64,000 nucleotides of DNA from Delphinapterus leucas (GCF_002288925.2 NW_022098026.1:21009190-21073189), one strand, 5' to 3'. Shown: positions 36,931 through 48,045, counted from the first letter of the stretch. The notes: generated from the letters alone by a model not told the origin. Translations and numbers: made by a program.

Positions 36931-38219
36931 ATATAATGCATATAGTGACATTTAATAAATGTTTCTTTCAGTTAGTCCGAGGTTATCTGATGAACTCACA
37001 CAGTGGGTTTTTACTGTATATTTCCATAGGAATTTATGTTATAGCTGTAGATAATTAAGGCCATTATTGAGTCTCTCATCTGAATTGAAGATGTCTCATT
37101 CAGTAGGACATTTATGTGTTCTTGCTAAATCCCAGCATGTTTAGAAAGTCTGTTCCCCTGGAATTGGATTGCTGTCATTTTCACCTCTGTACAGTGCTTG
37201 GGCCACATAATCCAGCCACCGGCTGGGGCTCAGGGCTGCAGGTGGTGTTGTGGCTGGGTGGTTTCCGGGCTGTTTTCTCAGCCATTGATGTTTGTTTGCA
37301 CTATCTGTGACTTAATGCAATTTTACAGAGTTACTAAGATGTTTATTTGTGTAATTTGTGGAAATAAGTCAAAGGGCTAGCGTGACTAGTTAAAATCCAC
37401 AAACCATATTTTAGTGAGTAATTTCAACCTGCCCTCTCCAAACTTTTGATCAGCCCGCCATCAAAAAACAAAACAAAATGACAAATTTAAGCTTTCAGTT
37501 CCTCGTTTTTTCATTGCCTTCCATCTGAGACTTTTTCTTTGAGCGTCAAAATGCCCAAAATCCATGAAAAAAGAAAGAATAAGCCTGGAGAGCAAACCTC
37601 AGAGGGACAACTATGCCCTGCCCATAGCTGTATGCCCTCTCCTGAGAGGTGTGTGTCCACCCCTGTCCTCCATCCACTATCACTTTTCTAATGCAATCCT
37701 TCTCCGGGTCTCCAATGGCACACGGCCCGTTTCGTTAAAAATGTAAACAGGAAATTGTTTTCTGGCGGAATGGCCTGTGTGGCCCAGAAGAATGGTCATT
37801 TTTGCTGAGGCACGACTTTAAAAACACTCACACGGTGGAAGCTGAAGGCTGGTTATGAGCTAGCTCTGCCCCAGATGGAGGTCGGTGATAGGATGTGGGT
37901 GTGGGAACCCATGGACATGGGTTCAGGGCCTTTTCACCCATGGCCAGAAGCACAATGGACCCAATTGAGGAAGCTCCTGCCACCTAGGAAGCAGTTGTTC
38001 TGCAGGGCGAAGAGACATGTTAACACTCCGAGGAGTTCCAGAGCGGGCATTACTTGGAAGACACGGAGTTTGGTCTGGAGAGATGTGACTTGGCACTGAG
38101 GACAGTTTCAGTGCTCCTCCGGTCTCCAGCTCCCTGTCATTTGGCCTCCCCTGAACCTCCTGTGCTCCCGTGTGGTTTCCCTGTGTGCTGACGAGTTTTC
38201 TGGTGGTTATGTCTTGCAG

Positions 38220-38495
38220 CCCCCCGAATCCAAGCCCAACTTCACCCCTCTCGCCATCTTGGCCCATGTTTTCGGCGCCATCCAGCCCTATGCCCACCTC
38301 ATCCACGTCCAGCGACTCATCCCCCATCAGGTCTGTTGCAGGGGTTGTTTGCTTTTCTGTTGCTGCTGTTGTTCTCTCATTGGCTTGGTCCTCTCTTCAT
38401 GCAGTGTTCAGCCTCCTCGTCAACTTTGTTCCCTGCCATCCAAACCTGCACTTGCTTTTTGACAGGCCAGAAGAAGCGGTTCGTGAAGACTCCAG
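38220..38495 (+). CDS. ARHGAP26: ARHGAP26 (GRAF1) Ser/Pro-rich exon, long form with alternative donor
   Basis: The exon enters in phase 2 (AG|C) after TTGCAG. It first encodes a Ser/Pro/Thr-rich linker beginning PPNPSPTSPLSPSWPM, the low-complexity stretch between the RhoGAP and SH3 domains of GRAF1. Two donors share the same phase. CAG|GTCTGT after 38330 gives a 111-nt exon; CAG|GTAAAG after 38495 gives 276 nt. The extra 165 nt encode 55 residues beginning RSVAGVVCFSVAAVVLSLAW, an unusually hydrophobic block, and ending RPEEAVREDS. The 55-residue difference equals that between the 814- and 759-residue human isoforms, as I recall them. Both forms join in frame to the exon at 44246. GRAF1 is a BAR-PH-RhoGAP-SH3 protein acting on RhoA and Cdc42 in CLIC/GEEC endocytosis and focal-adhesion signalling. 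The Ser/Pro part matches the human protein as I remember it; four residues of the extra block differ. Confidence 0.95.
38331..38332 (+). promoter_or_regulatory. ARHGAP26: Alternative 5' splice site (short Ser/Pro exon)
   Basis: CAG|GTCTGT is a moderate donor (good upstream CAG; +3 to +6 are weak). Its use removes the 165-nt extension. The competing donor at 38496 (CAG|GTAAAG) is stronger by consensus, so inclusion is likely regulated by splicing factors. Confidence 0.8.
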
Positions 38496-39430
38496 GTAAA
38501 GTCACGGTTGATGACCAATCCGTTCCTGCTTATCCAAAGCTCATCAGGGATTCCAGCCTCAGAGACCAAAGCTGGGAGGGACTATTTGCATGAACCAGCA
38601 TGGCATTTTCCACACCCTTCTGAGCCCTTCCTCTGGTTACTGAATTTATCCGTGATGCCTACAGTTCGGAGAGAGAGTGCCTTCTTGAATGGGCTCCTGT
38701 TTGGATCACTCTCTGAACCATGGGGCTCTCTGTGCTTTAGCATAAGATAATATCAAAGGGAGCAGTGCTGAGACACGTACCGGCCTTTTCTTCCCTCATT
38801 TTTATCAGATAGCATCAGGAAACATTTATCTGTGGGGTTGGGCTTTCAGCCTTGTGTACTGACACCTAGTTGATGAGACCCAGACCAGTTGGGAGAGAGA
38901 TGAATATAACACAGAGCAAAGGCTTGGGATATGAAGCAGTTTCTCTTTAAGTTGTTCGTGGCTGCCTCCTCACCTCCCATGTAGTCCCAGGAATGCTTGG
39001 TGCTCGCAGCCTACATCTGTCTCCACGTGTTGTGAACCCTTAGCTCTCACGGGAACAGGTGACACCTCATTCTGAGGGTTGACCTAGTTCCTCCCCCCAG
39101 GGGCCAAGCTATAGTTTTTCCCTGCTTTGATGACACTTAATTCTTTACATTTGAGTTTTTTGGAGAAAAGAAGCTGTTTAAATCCAGGAAAAAGAATCCC
39201 TCTGCTATGTAGGTCCTGAGCATGTGTGTCTCTCGAACTTAATCTCTGCTTTCAGACAACCAAAACGCAGAGCCCAGTTGAAGCATCATAAGTATTTTGG
39301 GCCTTGGCAGTAATTTTTCATCCATCTTTTCTCATAGCTGTTTTTTTTCCTAAGGGGTGGGCCCAGCATAGGGGCTTAAATAATTTATAAAGCTGAGTCT
39401 CACTTTTAAAAAAGAAACCCCATGCTATTT

Positions 39431-39475
39431 ATACATACATATATATATATATACACATACACACATATGTAGATA

Positions 39476-39523
<48 letters not shown>
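39431..39523 (+). repeat. Compound (TA)n/(CA)n/(GT)13/(TA)11 microsatellite
   Basis: The order is (TA)n, an interrupted CA tract, 'atgtagat', an uninterrupted (GT)13 at 39477-39502, and then (TA)11. The CA and GT arms are complementary and could fold into a hairpin. It is likely highly polymorphic. Confidence 0.95.
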
Positions 39524-39524
39524 A

Positions 39525-39705
39525 ACTTAATTCTCCTCCAGGCACTTCCATATCTATCATTTCATTCTGTCTTCGTGTGAGAATGAGAAGAAATGGCCTG
39601 AACCCTATTACAGAGAAACAAAACTAAGGCACAGAGAAGTGACTTGTGCATGGTCACATGACTCATGAGATCCAATCCAGAATTCAGGACTTCTTGCCCT
39701 CAACC
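39525..39705 (+). repeat. MIR-like SINE
   Basis: 'ccaggcacttccatatctat', 'ctaaggcacagagaagtgac' and 'gcatggtcacatgactcatg' are MIR landmarks. It begins directly after the microsatellite. Confidence 0.7.
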
Positions 39706-41464
39706 AGCATTCTTTCCTCCAAACACATGGGTGGCCCCAAATTTAAGTTTCCATGTTTCCCGGCCCCAGAGCCTAGCCTGCTCCTCTAGGTTTTCTGTCT
39801 AGCTTTTCCCTTGAAGATGGAAAAGATAGCTTTTCACTATACTGTTTTATCCTCACCCTGGGAATAAGGTAAAAATTCAGATTATACTTTTTCTGACACT
39901 CAAGTTATTTCCTAATTATTTCTTAGGTATATTCTAGGCACTTTGGGAGATGTTAACTTTCTAGGACACCAGATATGGTTCGGGCTGTTCTGGTTAGATC
40001 ATTGATTGCCCCATGAGACCTGAACCAGAGCCAAAATGTGGCCCCTTCAATTTGTTCAAAAGGAAATAAAATCTTCAGAATATTGGCCCTTGGACAGAAT
40101 GGGTTGGGGGACTCAGGACAGTAGAATCATTCAGCTAAAAAAACTGAAGTGCACTCTGCTTGGATGGTATTCACTTTTTTTATATCTCTAAGCTTTGGGG
40201 CCCTATTGCCTCTCCAGTATCTCCACCTCCCCACTCCCATCTTCCAGGATATTTCCAGGTTTTACTTCTTGAGCTACACCTTTCCCAGAGTATTGATATT
40301 TCCAGATTGGCAGTGGACAGTGGCAATAGAATCTGCTCACCCCATGTGTTTGGGTTCATGGGTTACACAGTACTGTTCACTCTGGCCGTCGTTATAATGG
40401 CACCATTTGGTTGATGCTGTCCCACAACCCTGTAGGAAGCTGCCTTTTTGAGATAGGCAAGGCAGAGTAGGGCTTGCAGTTGGCTATCACTGAGCTGACC
40501 ATGTGTGCCAAGCTGAGCACGCATGGGGACACACAGCTGGGGAGCTAGCCAACAGAGAGGGCAAAAATCCCCTGATTGCTGTTGCAGTATGCAGCCAAGA
40601 GGTGGGGGCATACACCCATTATTCAGGTCCAATGAACCGTTCCCCCAAATCCACTTCCAGATCATGAAGCTTCAGATTTCCTTCCCTGGGCAGAGCTTTT
40701 AAAAATAAAAACTTAGTTAGACCTAATTAATGGGCCCATGAACTTCTGTATAACATCTCCTCTGGAAGTGGCTTGGTCTCCCCTCTCCAAAGCATTGTTA
40801 GTGCTTGTTAGTTCAAGGTCAGGAATGGAGATGCTTTTCACAGCACAGCAGAGAAAGGGAACTCTGGAGGAGCAGTTCCCTTTCCTTTCACTTGTTCCCC
40901 TAGAAAAGCTCCCAGCCCCGAACTCATAACTTGGATTCACACAGGGGCTTCTGGAAATTATGCCTAAATGAGCAAGCTGTTGCACCCTGCCAGTCTAGCT
41001 GAGCCCAACTCCCTGTACAGTGCAGAGTGGGTTGTCATTCTGCAGGGTTTGCAAGGGCAATTGAGGGAAACTCCTCTGAGTGCTTTTCCTGGCCCTGTGC
41101 CATGCTCACAGGCGAAAATTAACAATGAACAAGCAGAAGGTTCCAAGCTTGTTCATGCCCTTGAAGGCCCTGCTGAGGTCTGAAGGGCGCTGTCACAGAA
41201 GAGTCACAGGCACCTCAGGCTCTCTGTGTGCAGTGTGGAGATGCTTTGCAGAGAATAGGGAGCTAGGGAGCCCAAGAACCAAACACGCTTAGGGGGGATT
41301 TTTTTTATTTCTTTAATAAGAGCCAAAGCCTACAAACAAAACCTCTGTGCCAGCAGGATCTGTTTTGGTAGAAACCCTACCTAACACAAACCGCTCAGGG
41401 CTTTTGATAGGGAGAGAGTATGGCATGGGACGGAGGACTCGGGCTGACAAACTTTTACAAAGAG

Positions 41465-41688
41465 AAGACTTGCCCCTGAGTAGGGCTGCCAGATTTCGCA
41501 AATGAAATGAAAATACAGAATACCCAGTTACATTTGAATTGTAAACAACAAATGATTTTTTTTTAAGTATAAGTATATCCCATGCAATATTTGGGACATA
41601 CTCATACTAAAATAGTATTCCTCATTGATCTGAAGTTCAAATTTAACTAGATGCCTTGTATCTTATTTGGCAACCCTAGTCCTGGGGA
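41465..41688. mobile_element. Palindromic MITE-like DNA transposon
   Basis: The two halves are inverted copies. The core around 41566-41608 ('agtataagtatatcccatgc' then 'aatatttgggacatactcat') is close to self-complementary. The outer ends 'agggctgccagattt' and 'atttggcaaccctag' pair as terminal repeats. This matches a known palindromic mammalian MITE type; I think MER63-like but am not sure. A transcript would form a long imperfect hairpin. Confidence 0.75.
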
Positions 41689-43199
41689 ACAGGAATAGTT
41701 CCCTATTAAGCACCCCTCTATCATCCCTCCCATTCCTGTGCACATCCCAAGGGGGCAGGAGGAAGTCTCGGAGGAAAAGACCTTCTTGTAGACTGTCTGT
41801 CACCTCTCAATTTGAGAGAAAAGCAAGAAAAAAAAAAGCTCTTTCCTGACCTTTGTTTTCATTTTTAATGTACTGTTTTATTGAATGTTATCATTATTAA
41901 ATTCCTAAAACCGGATATTAGTGGAAAATTACTCCTCTTGAATGATAATCTTGGGCACTTGAGCCATTCCCTCTGCTTACTTCCTGCCAGATACCCCAGT
42001 TGGTCTCCCTGGCTTGTCCCTGTTTTGTCCCATTCCCTTTATTTGAGGAGGTTAATAAGTAACCTCTGTGAAAATCCAGCCGGAGGAGCCTAGCCTCAGA
42101 TGATTTTCACCTCACCTTTTATCTCCCTGTCCCTGGTCCCTGTGCTCTCTCCCCATCCTCAAGGGACAATGACCCTGGCTCATGGCTACTGGATTCTCCT
42201 TCCACCTTCCATGTCATCACAGGCTCCACTTGCCTGTCCGTACGGAGTTTTGGCTGTTTTAACACGTTTCACAGCCAGATGACTCCTCCTCTCTGTTCCC
42301 TACTCCCTCCAAAAACAAAAACAAAATTTTAGCGGCACATTGGCTGTTTGGCCCTTGCTGGCCAACACACAGACTTGCTTTAGTTAGATCACAGAATGTG
42401 CCCCTTGTCCTGAACTTGATTGTGACATTAATGATAAGTACACAGGAGGAGCTGGTTTCTAGTTGGAGCTGTTATGTCCTAAAGGCTCTTTTTCCCTTCA
42501 CTACCAGCGAACCCACTTCGTGTTCTCCCACTTTCCCAGTTTTCTCCCACCCAGTTATCATTTCCTGGCTACTAGAAGACCGGCGAGAACACCAGTAAAC
42601 TGTACCCTGGCAACAAATTCTGGATAACCATTTATCTATACAACAGACCCTTTAAGTCATCTTTCCTTTTCATGGAACCAAGACTAAAAGTTTTAGGTTT
42701 CTGGCCCTGGTATAGGTTTCCAAACATCCACGGCTCCTCTTTCCCAGAGGGAAGCTGGACTTGGTGACTCTAAGAGCATCAGTTCCATAAGGATCCAAAG
42801 TGCCCTGCCTCTTCTGACCCTTTCTGGATTTACCTGAGACCAACCATGGCTCAGCTAAAACTCATTCAGCCACTAGAAATAAATGCGCCATGAAGGTTTA
42901 GCATCCCTGGGTCGTTGAGGCTCTCCATTAGCCAAATAAAGAGAAAGCAAATAATATATATCCCTTGAATAATTGTCTAACCCAGAGGACCTACTTGTTC
43001 TTTTGTTACTCCGCCCTAGAGCCCCTAAATATGCTGGCTTTGAGGGAGAGAGAGATTGCTTTCAGCAAATAAAGAGCCAACTTTTGACTGCTAAATGTCA
43101 TTTTTCTTTTGACCCTTGAGAAGTCCATAGCTCATTTGGGACTGGTTGGATATCAAAGCAAAAATTGATTTACCAGTACTTGCGACTTGCACTCTAGAA

Positions 43200-43428
43200 T
43201 GTGGGTTAGCAATCTGTAGCCATTAGGTCAAATCCAGCCTGCCCCCTGTGTTTTGTAAGTAAAGTTTTGGTGGAACGCAGCCACACTCATTCATTTACAT
43301 GTTGCCTGTGGCTGCTTTCGTGCTACAATGCAGAGTTGAGTAAATGCAACAGAGACCATACGGCCCATGAAGCCTAAAATATTTACTGTTTGGCCCTTTA
43401 CAGAAGGAGTTTGCCAACCCCTGCTCTG
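43200..43428 (+). mobile_element. hAT-type MITE
   Basis: The left end 'ggttagcaatctgtagcc' and right end 'aaggagtttgccaacccctg' are inverted copies. The interior has 'tccagcctgccccctgtgtt', 'gtggctgctttcgtgctaca' and 'gcctaaaatatttactgttt'. The same family occurs at 48827. Confidence 0.8.
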
Positions 43429-43429
43429 G

Positions 43430-43575
43430 AAGGATGGTTCTCAGCCCTGGTTGCTCATGAGAGTCACTTGGAGAGCTTTATAAAAATACTGATATCTGCA
43501 AGTCAGGGTAGAACCCAGACATCTGCGTTTTTTAAAGTGATTCTGATTCGCAGTGAGAGTGGCTGTCAGCACTCC
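43430..43575 (+). repeat. MER5-like hAT fragment
   Basis: 'ggttctcagccctggttgct', 'gagagctttataaaaatact' and 'aaagtgattctgattcgcag' are typical of the 'CAGTGGTTCTCA' class of nonautonomous hAT elements. It abuts the previous MITE. Confidence 0.65.
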
Positions 43576-44245
43576 TGGGATGAGAAAGGCACAAAAAAAT
43601 TGCATCATGCCCCCTCTCCCTTCTTCCTCCCCACACGAGTGCACACGTATGCTCATACGCACACGTGTGTAACCGCTCACACCCACACCTTGTCTGCTCC
43701 CTGCCCTACCCTGGGGTTCCGGGAGTTGCAGCTCTGGAAACCTGCTCCACCAGCCCAATGAGAAATAAGTAACATGTGGGACAGCCAACATCAGCCCGGG
43801 GCCTGGAGCTGAAACCTGGCTTTGCTAGAATTTCTCCTTTTGACTCACTGAGCATTGGCCACTTTCAGCAGGGTCTGCGGCGAGTGTTCTCCAGAGTTAG
43901 GGGTTCTTTCCTGCCTCCACTGCCCCCCCTAGCTAGTCCTGCTCCAGAAATGGGGTCCAGCCTGCCCTCCCACTGTTCAGCTCTTACAAGTCAGGTTTAA
44001 ACTTGGCACAAGGTGAGCCCACGAGAAGTGTGGTTTTTCCAGGCTTATGGCTGTTCTCTGTATATTTCTCGTTTCTGCTCTGGTGACCTTTGCAACGTTT
44101 CCACCTCGTGTTTTGCCATCTGACTGCCTTGTCAGGCTCTTCCCGTGAGAGAAGGCTCGGTGGCTTGCAGGGAAGGGGGAGGAAGAGAGATTAAATATCT
44201 TTCAGAGGGTTTTTAAAAAATGCTAAATAAACTGCTTTCCCCCAG

Positions 44246-44337
44246 CACACCGTTCCGGAAGGCAAAAGCCTTATATGCCTGCAAAGCAGAACACGACTCA
44301 GAGCTCTCATTCACGGCAGGGACGGTCTTCGATAATG
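44246..44337 (+). CDS. ARHGAP26: ARHGAP26 (GRAF1) SH3-domain exon 1
   Basis: This 92-nt exon completes the Ser codon split from the previous exon (AG|C), encodes 30 residues (TPFRKAKALYACKAEHDSEL and on to GTVFDN), and ends one base into the next codon (phase 1, AATG|GTGAGT). It carries the SH3 signature ALYAC (codons 44268-44282) and the acidic RT loop (AEHDSELSF). The SH3 domain of GRAF1 binds proline-rich partners such as focal adhesion kinase and dynamin. Both splice sites are near-consensus, and the sequence matches the human protein as I recall it. ARHGAP10 and ARHGAP42 have different residues here, so ARHGAP26 is the best paralogue call. Confidence 0.96.
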
Positions 44338-44493
44338 GTGAGTTTCTCAAATAAATCACTGGAGTTGTCAAAGTTCCTTTCTACCTAAGGAAAATCTCAA
44401 CAGAACAGGTAAGACTAAAAAGGAGCATGGGCTGGGGTGGGGTGTCTTTTCCCAAAATAACAGAGCAGCGGCAGAGCTTTAGGAGCCACTATC

Positions 44494-44538
44494 AAAAGAG
44501 GATGAGTGAAAAAAAAAAAAAAAAAAAGAGGACGAGTG
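44494..44538 (+). mobile_element. Poly(A)-only retro-insertion with target duplication
   Basis: The 15-mer AAAAGAGGATGAGTG at 44494-44508 is followed by about 15 A residues and then AAAAGAGGACGAGTG at 44524-44538 (one mismatch). This looks like a target-site duplication around an insert that is nothing but a poly(A) tail, meaning an extremely 5'-truncated L1-mediated event. Confidence 0.65.
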
Positions 44539-45469
44539 GAATCACCTCCTCACTGTGACAGAGCCAGTGTCATCGAGGTGTCGTGGGCATTAAATGGGAT
44601 GGTACCTGCACAGGCTTTGAGCATCTGGGGGCTGGACAGAGGGAGGAGACGAAGGAGTGGAGAACGGGGATCCTGCAAGTGGTCAGAAGCTCAGGGAGGA
44701 GGCTAAAGCCGCAGGGGCTATGCCCAGCCTTAGGTTCAGTGGGATTCACTATCCATGGCAGGAGAGGCCTGTTTCTGAGACGGTGGGGCATTGGGCGAGC
44801 TCCGGGCAGATAAGCTGCGCTGCATTCCTGCTCGTCCTCCCCCAGCTGCCGGGAGTGGGTAGATGACCCCACAGTGAAACCAGCCCTGCCAAGCACCAGC
44901 TGGTGCACAGGCATGCTGATGGGAAAATGGATTCGGAGCACTTGCCCCATGAGCCTGGGACTTGCTTGATGCACCATTTCCTTGTTTCATTTGTTTGTTT
45001 TCCTCCCTAAAAATAAAAAAAAAAAAAAGGGAATATTTTTCAAAATGCAATTTGATGGAATTGTTGTTATAATTTGTCATAACTTATTATCTGCCTACAA
45101 GAAAAATCAGGATCCTGGGGAAAGGCCCAAGTTTCTGTTACAGTTGAGATTTCCTCCAGATGTAGTTCTCCTTTGGGGTTAATCCTTCTGGATCCCTGGG
45201 TGAAAGGGTCTGTTTGTTTTGCTCAAAGGAGGAAGCAAAAACCAGCTGTCTGGTTTCAGGAACTGGACATTTTCTGGGCCTCCCTTCTTGACCTCAGGTG
45301 GGGTGGGGCAGGGTTCCCTGGCAGGGGTGAGTGCACACTACCCAGTGTTCCTTTCCCATCACGGCTGCACGGTCCCACCCAGGTCGGGACCGTGCCTCCT
45401 ACCACCCGCCTGAGACCCAGAAATGCAGGGCAGCCAAGGCTCCCATGTAGCACTGGAGAACCTGAACTC

Positions 45470-45660
45470 TAGATTCAGGCCACCATAGCGCAGGCCCTGA
45501 CTTGACCACTTGATTCTGTGTGACCCCAAGCAGTGACTTAACCTCTCTGTGCCTCAGTCCTCTCCTCTGTCATAGAAAGATACCAGACAGTTTTGAGAGA
45601 AAATTGAGGTAGTGTGCATCACACGTTTAAAATAGTACTCAACACATATTAAGCTTTCCA
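45470..45660 (+). repeat. MIR-like SINE
   Basis: 'gcagtgacttaacctctctg', 'tgcctcagtcctctcctctg' and 'agtactcaacacatattaag' follow the MIR core and tail. Confidence 0.85.
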
Positions 45661-46618
45661 CCGTGTTGTTATTGTTACGATGATGACCATCATTTCGTTA
45701 CGTCCATCTCAGAAAAAGACCCTGATGCTCTGATCGTTCACAGTGACAGTTTTTCCTTTTTAGCTGCTACAGCCCAGCTGGGCAGTAGGTACTGCACCTA
45801 GACACCCTGGGTCCTGGTTATTTGTAAGGGCCCTGAGGTCCCAGCCAGAGCAGAGATGGGCTCCTGGGGAACAGCCTTGACTGCATCCATATGCAAAGGG
45901 ACTGCCCCCCTGTGTGGCCAGCCCCTGCATTCAGCATGGCAGAGATAGTAATCAGGCATATGGGTAGACAGAATGGGAAAGAGGTCACAGAGCACCTGGG
46001 GGATTCCCAGGTCCCACTCGGCAGACCTCGACCTTCTGAGCCAGCAGGGCTGGGGATGAGCCTACAACTGCGGGTGGCTTTCTGGGCCTGCATCCTCACT
46101 TAGGGTTCTCAAAGCCTCTAAAGCACTGTCCTTAAACCTTTGTTCCACTGACTTTCATTTGGGTCCTTTAAAAATCAAAGTGTACAAACAGCCAGCCCAA
46201 CTGCCTCTCCTGTCAGCAGCTAGAGTTTTTAGGTCCTGGCACACCTGTAGGAGTGGGTCCCCTGAAGGCTGTCCAAGACCATGTCCTTGGAGAGTGTCGC
46301 CTGAACAGGCCGATGTGGGAGAGCCACTGCCCAGCCATAACATGACACAGTTTGCACGGCAGACGAATCAGAGTGGGTGTATGCACAGGCTCCATGTCCT
46401 ATGCTGTCGACAGGGGAGGGCCTTCTGCCGACCGGTGAGCAGGGTTTGAGAGATGCCTACATCTACAGGCGAGTCCAGAGCTTAAAGGTCTGTCCTCTAA
46501 ACCACAGTCCACTACTCCCATGGGCAAGGGACTGCCGTGTTCCTCTCAGCTCTTCACTCTGACAACACAAAGGACCCCCGATCCCGGGGGAAGAGTTGGT
46601 TTAAGCTCTCAGAAGGTC

Positions 46619-46644
46619 TGTGTGTGTGTGTGTGTGTGTGTGTG
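46619..46644 (+). repeat. (TG)13 microsatellite
   Basis: Thirteen uninterrupted TG units. Confidence 0.97.
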
Positions 46645-46689
46645 GTTTGTTTGGGACTCCTCTTCCTGAGCGCAGCCCTCTTCCATTTT

Positions 46690-47335
46690 TTAAAGAGCTT
46701 TATTGAGGTAGCCACATACCATACAAGTTACCCATTTAAAATGTACAGTTCAGTGGGTTTTAGTATATTTAAAGTTGGGCAACCATCATCACTATCTAAT
46801 TGCACAATATCTTCCTCACCCCCAAAGAAACCCTGTTCCCTTTAGCAGTCATGCCCCATTTACCCCAACCCTACTCCATGCCACCTAGGCAACCACTAGT
46901 CTACTTTCTGTCACTGTAAATTTGCCTGCTCTGGATGTTTCATGTGAGTGGAATTATACAGTACATGGTCTTTGTAACTGACTTATTTTGCTTGGCACTA
47001 TACTCAGTGTCATCCGTGCTGTAGTGAGCCTCAGAACCTCATTCCTTTTTATTGATGAGTAATATTCCATTGTATGGATATACCACATTTTGTCTATCCA
47101 TTCATCGATGGATGGACATATTGATTGTTTCCACTTTTTGGCTGTTATAAGTAATGCTGCTATAGACACATGCATACAAGTTTTTGTGGGGACGTAGGTT
47201 TTCCGTTCTCTCGGTGATACGCCAAGGCATGGGCTTGCTGGGTCATATGGTAACTCTAGGTTTTACTGTTGGAGGAACTGCCCAACTGATTTCTAGAGGG
47301 GTTGCACCATTTGGCATTCCCACCTTCTTCAGTTT
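46690..47335 (-). mobile_element. L1 LINE 3' part, antisense
   Basis: On the minus strand, 47175-46954 translates to the conserved C-terminal theme of L1 ORF2p, including KMWYIHTMEYYSSIKRNEV. The 3'UTR antisense ('tttattgaggtagccacata', 'ggcaaccactagtctacttt') lies at 46690-46950. Several stops and frame breaks make it inactive. Confidence 0.9.
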
Positions 47336-47978
47336 TTAAGTCTCCTTTTTGAAGTGGTTTAACTAGCTAAGCAAAAAAAGAAATTAAAAGACACTTGATT
47401 TTTAACTGCCAAGTCCTTTCCTTCCCAGCAGGTTCTGTTACTACTCCCGCCCCTCCACTCAGTAATTGTCATAAATCCGACAAGGACAGATGAGAGCAGG
47501 AGAGAGTCAGAGGCCTTACCCCGCCTTCCCATGGTCTCCAGGGGCAGCGTTCATTGACACTAGTTTCTTTTTAACTAGCAATGCCAGTGACCTTTTCCAA
47601 TTCCCTGAAGAGCAAAAGGCCAAATTAAGCCCCAAAGACAACACCTCACACTGTTGACTGAGCTGCAGTCGAAGAAGGATCTGACAAAATGTCCATCCAG
47701 ATTTTAGACTGGTTGGATGGTAATATTTTATGATGTCCAATTTTTAGAAAATACTACCTCGACCCTACTTTCCCCATCCCTTCACCTCTTTAGGAGTAAT
47801 CGGGCATTAAAGGGGGAAAGCACTATTCACGTGTTAGAGAGATCTTTTTCCTTGTTCTCTCTCTTGGTAATTTGTTGCTGAAGATTCCAGGTAAGGACGA
47901 TATAAGTTGGATGCTCTGTAGCTGTCAGATTAAATCATCAGACCAATCAGAAGAAAGTTTCCTAATGACAGAGTCAGA

Positions 47979-47986
47979 GTGAGTGA

Positions 47987-48044
<58 letters not shown>
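47979..48044 (+). repeat. (GTGA)n(GT)27 microsatellite
   Basis: A few GAGT units pass into 27 uninterrupted GT dinucleotides at 47991-48044, the longest perfect microsatellite in the window. Confidence 0.97.

Positions 48045-48045
<1 letters not shown>

Larger units (their letters stand above)
1..38219 (+). other. ARHGAP26: ARHGAP26 intron (3' part; 5' end outside window)
   Basis: This stretch precedes the Ser/Pro-rich exon and ends with acceptor TTGCAG at 38214-38219. A plausible branch-point sequence (gtgctgac) lies about 30 bases upstream. I searched for the preceding ARHGAP26 exon, which in human ends just before the Pro-Pro-Asn-Pro-Ser-Pro block, and did not find it. The whole 38 kb therefore looks like one intron. 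Its recognisable content is repeats, listed separately: SINEs, L1, L2, MIR and hAT-like elements. Regions with no recognised repeat or gene include about 1-1065, 1435-2340, 2820-3870, 4340-5190, 6070-8150, 9770-11830, 11970-12640, 16050-17070, 17275-18540, 19710-21320, 21570-22570, 22730-24050, 25380-26400, 31440-33430, 35030-36220 and 36930-38215. Small noncoding exons or conserved regulatory blocks could be hidden there. Confidence 0.8.
38496..44245 (+). other. ARHGAP26: ARHGAP26 intron between Ser/Pro exon and SH3 exon 1
   Basis: It is bounded by donor GTAAAG (38496) and acceptor CTTTCCCCCAG (ending 44245). A likely branch point 'tgctaaat' lies about 20 bases upstream of the acceptor. It holds a complex microsatellite, one MIR, a palindromic MITE and two hAT-like fragments, listed separately. 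I see no gene or recognised repeat in 38500-39425, 39710-41460, 41690-43195 and 43580-44240. Confidence 0.93.

Noticed and set aside
46954..47175. Minus-strand peptide resembling a known protein
   Set aside because: It is the decayed C-terminus of L1 ORF2p, not a host gene. It is annotated as part of the L1.
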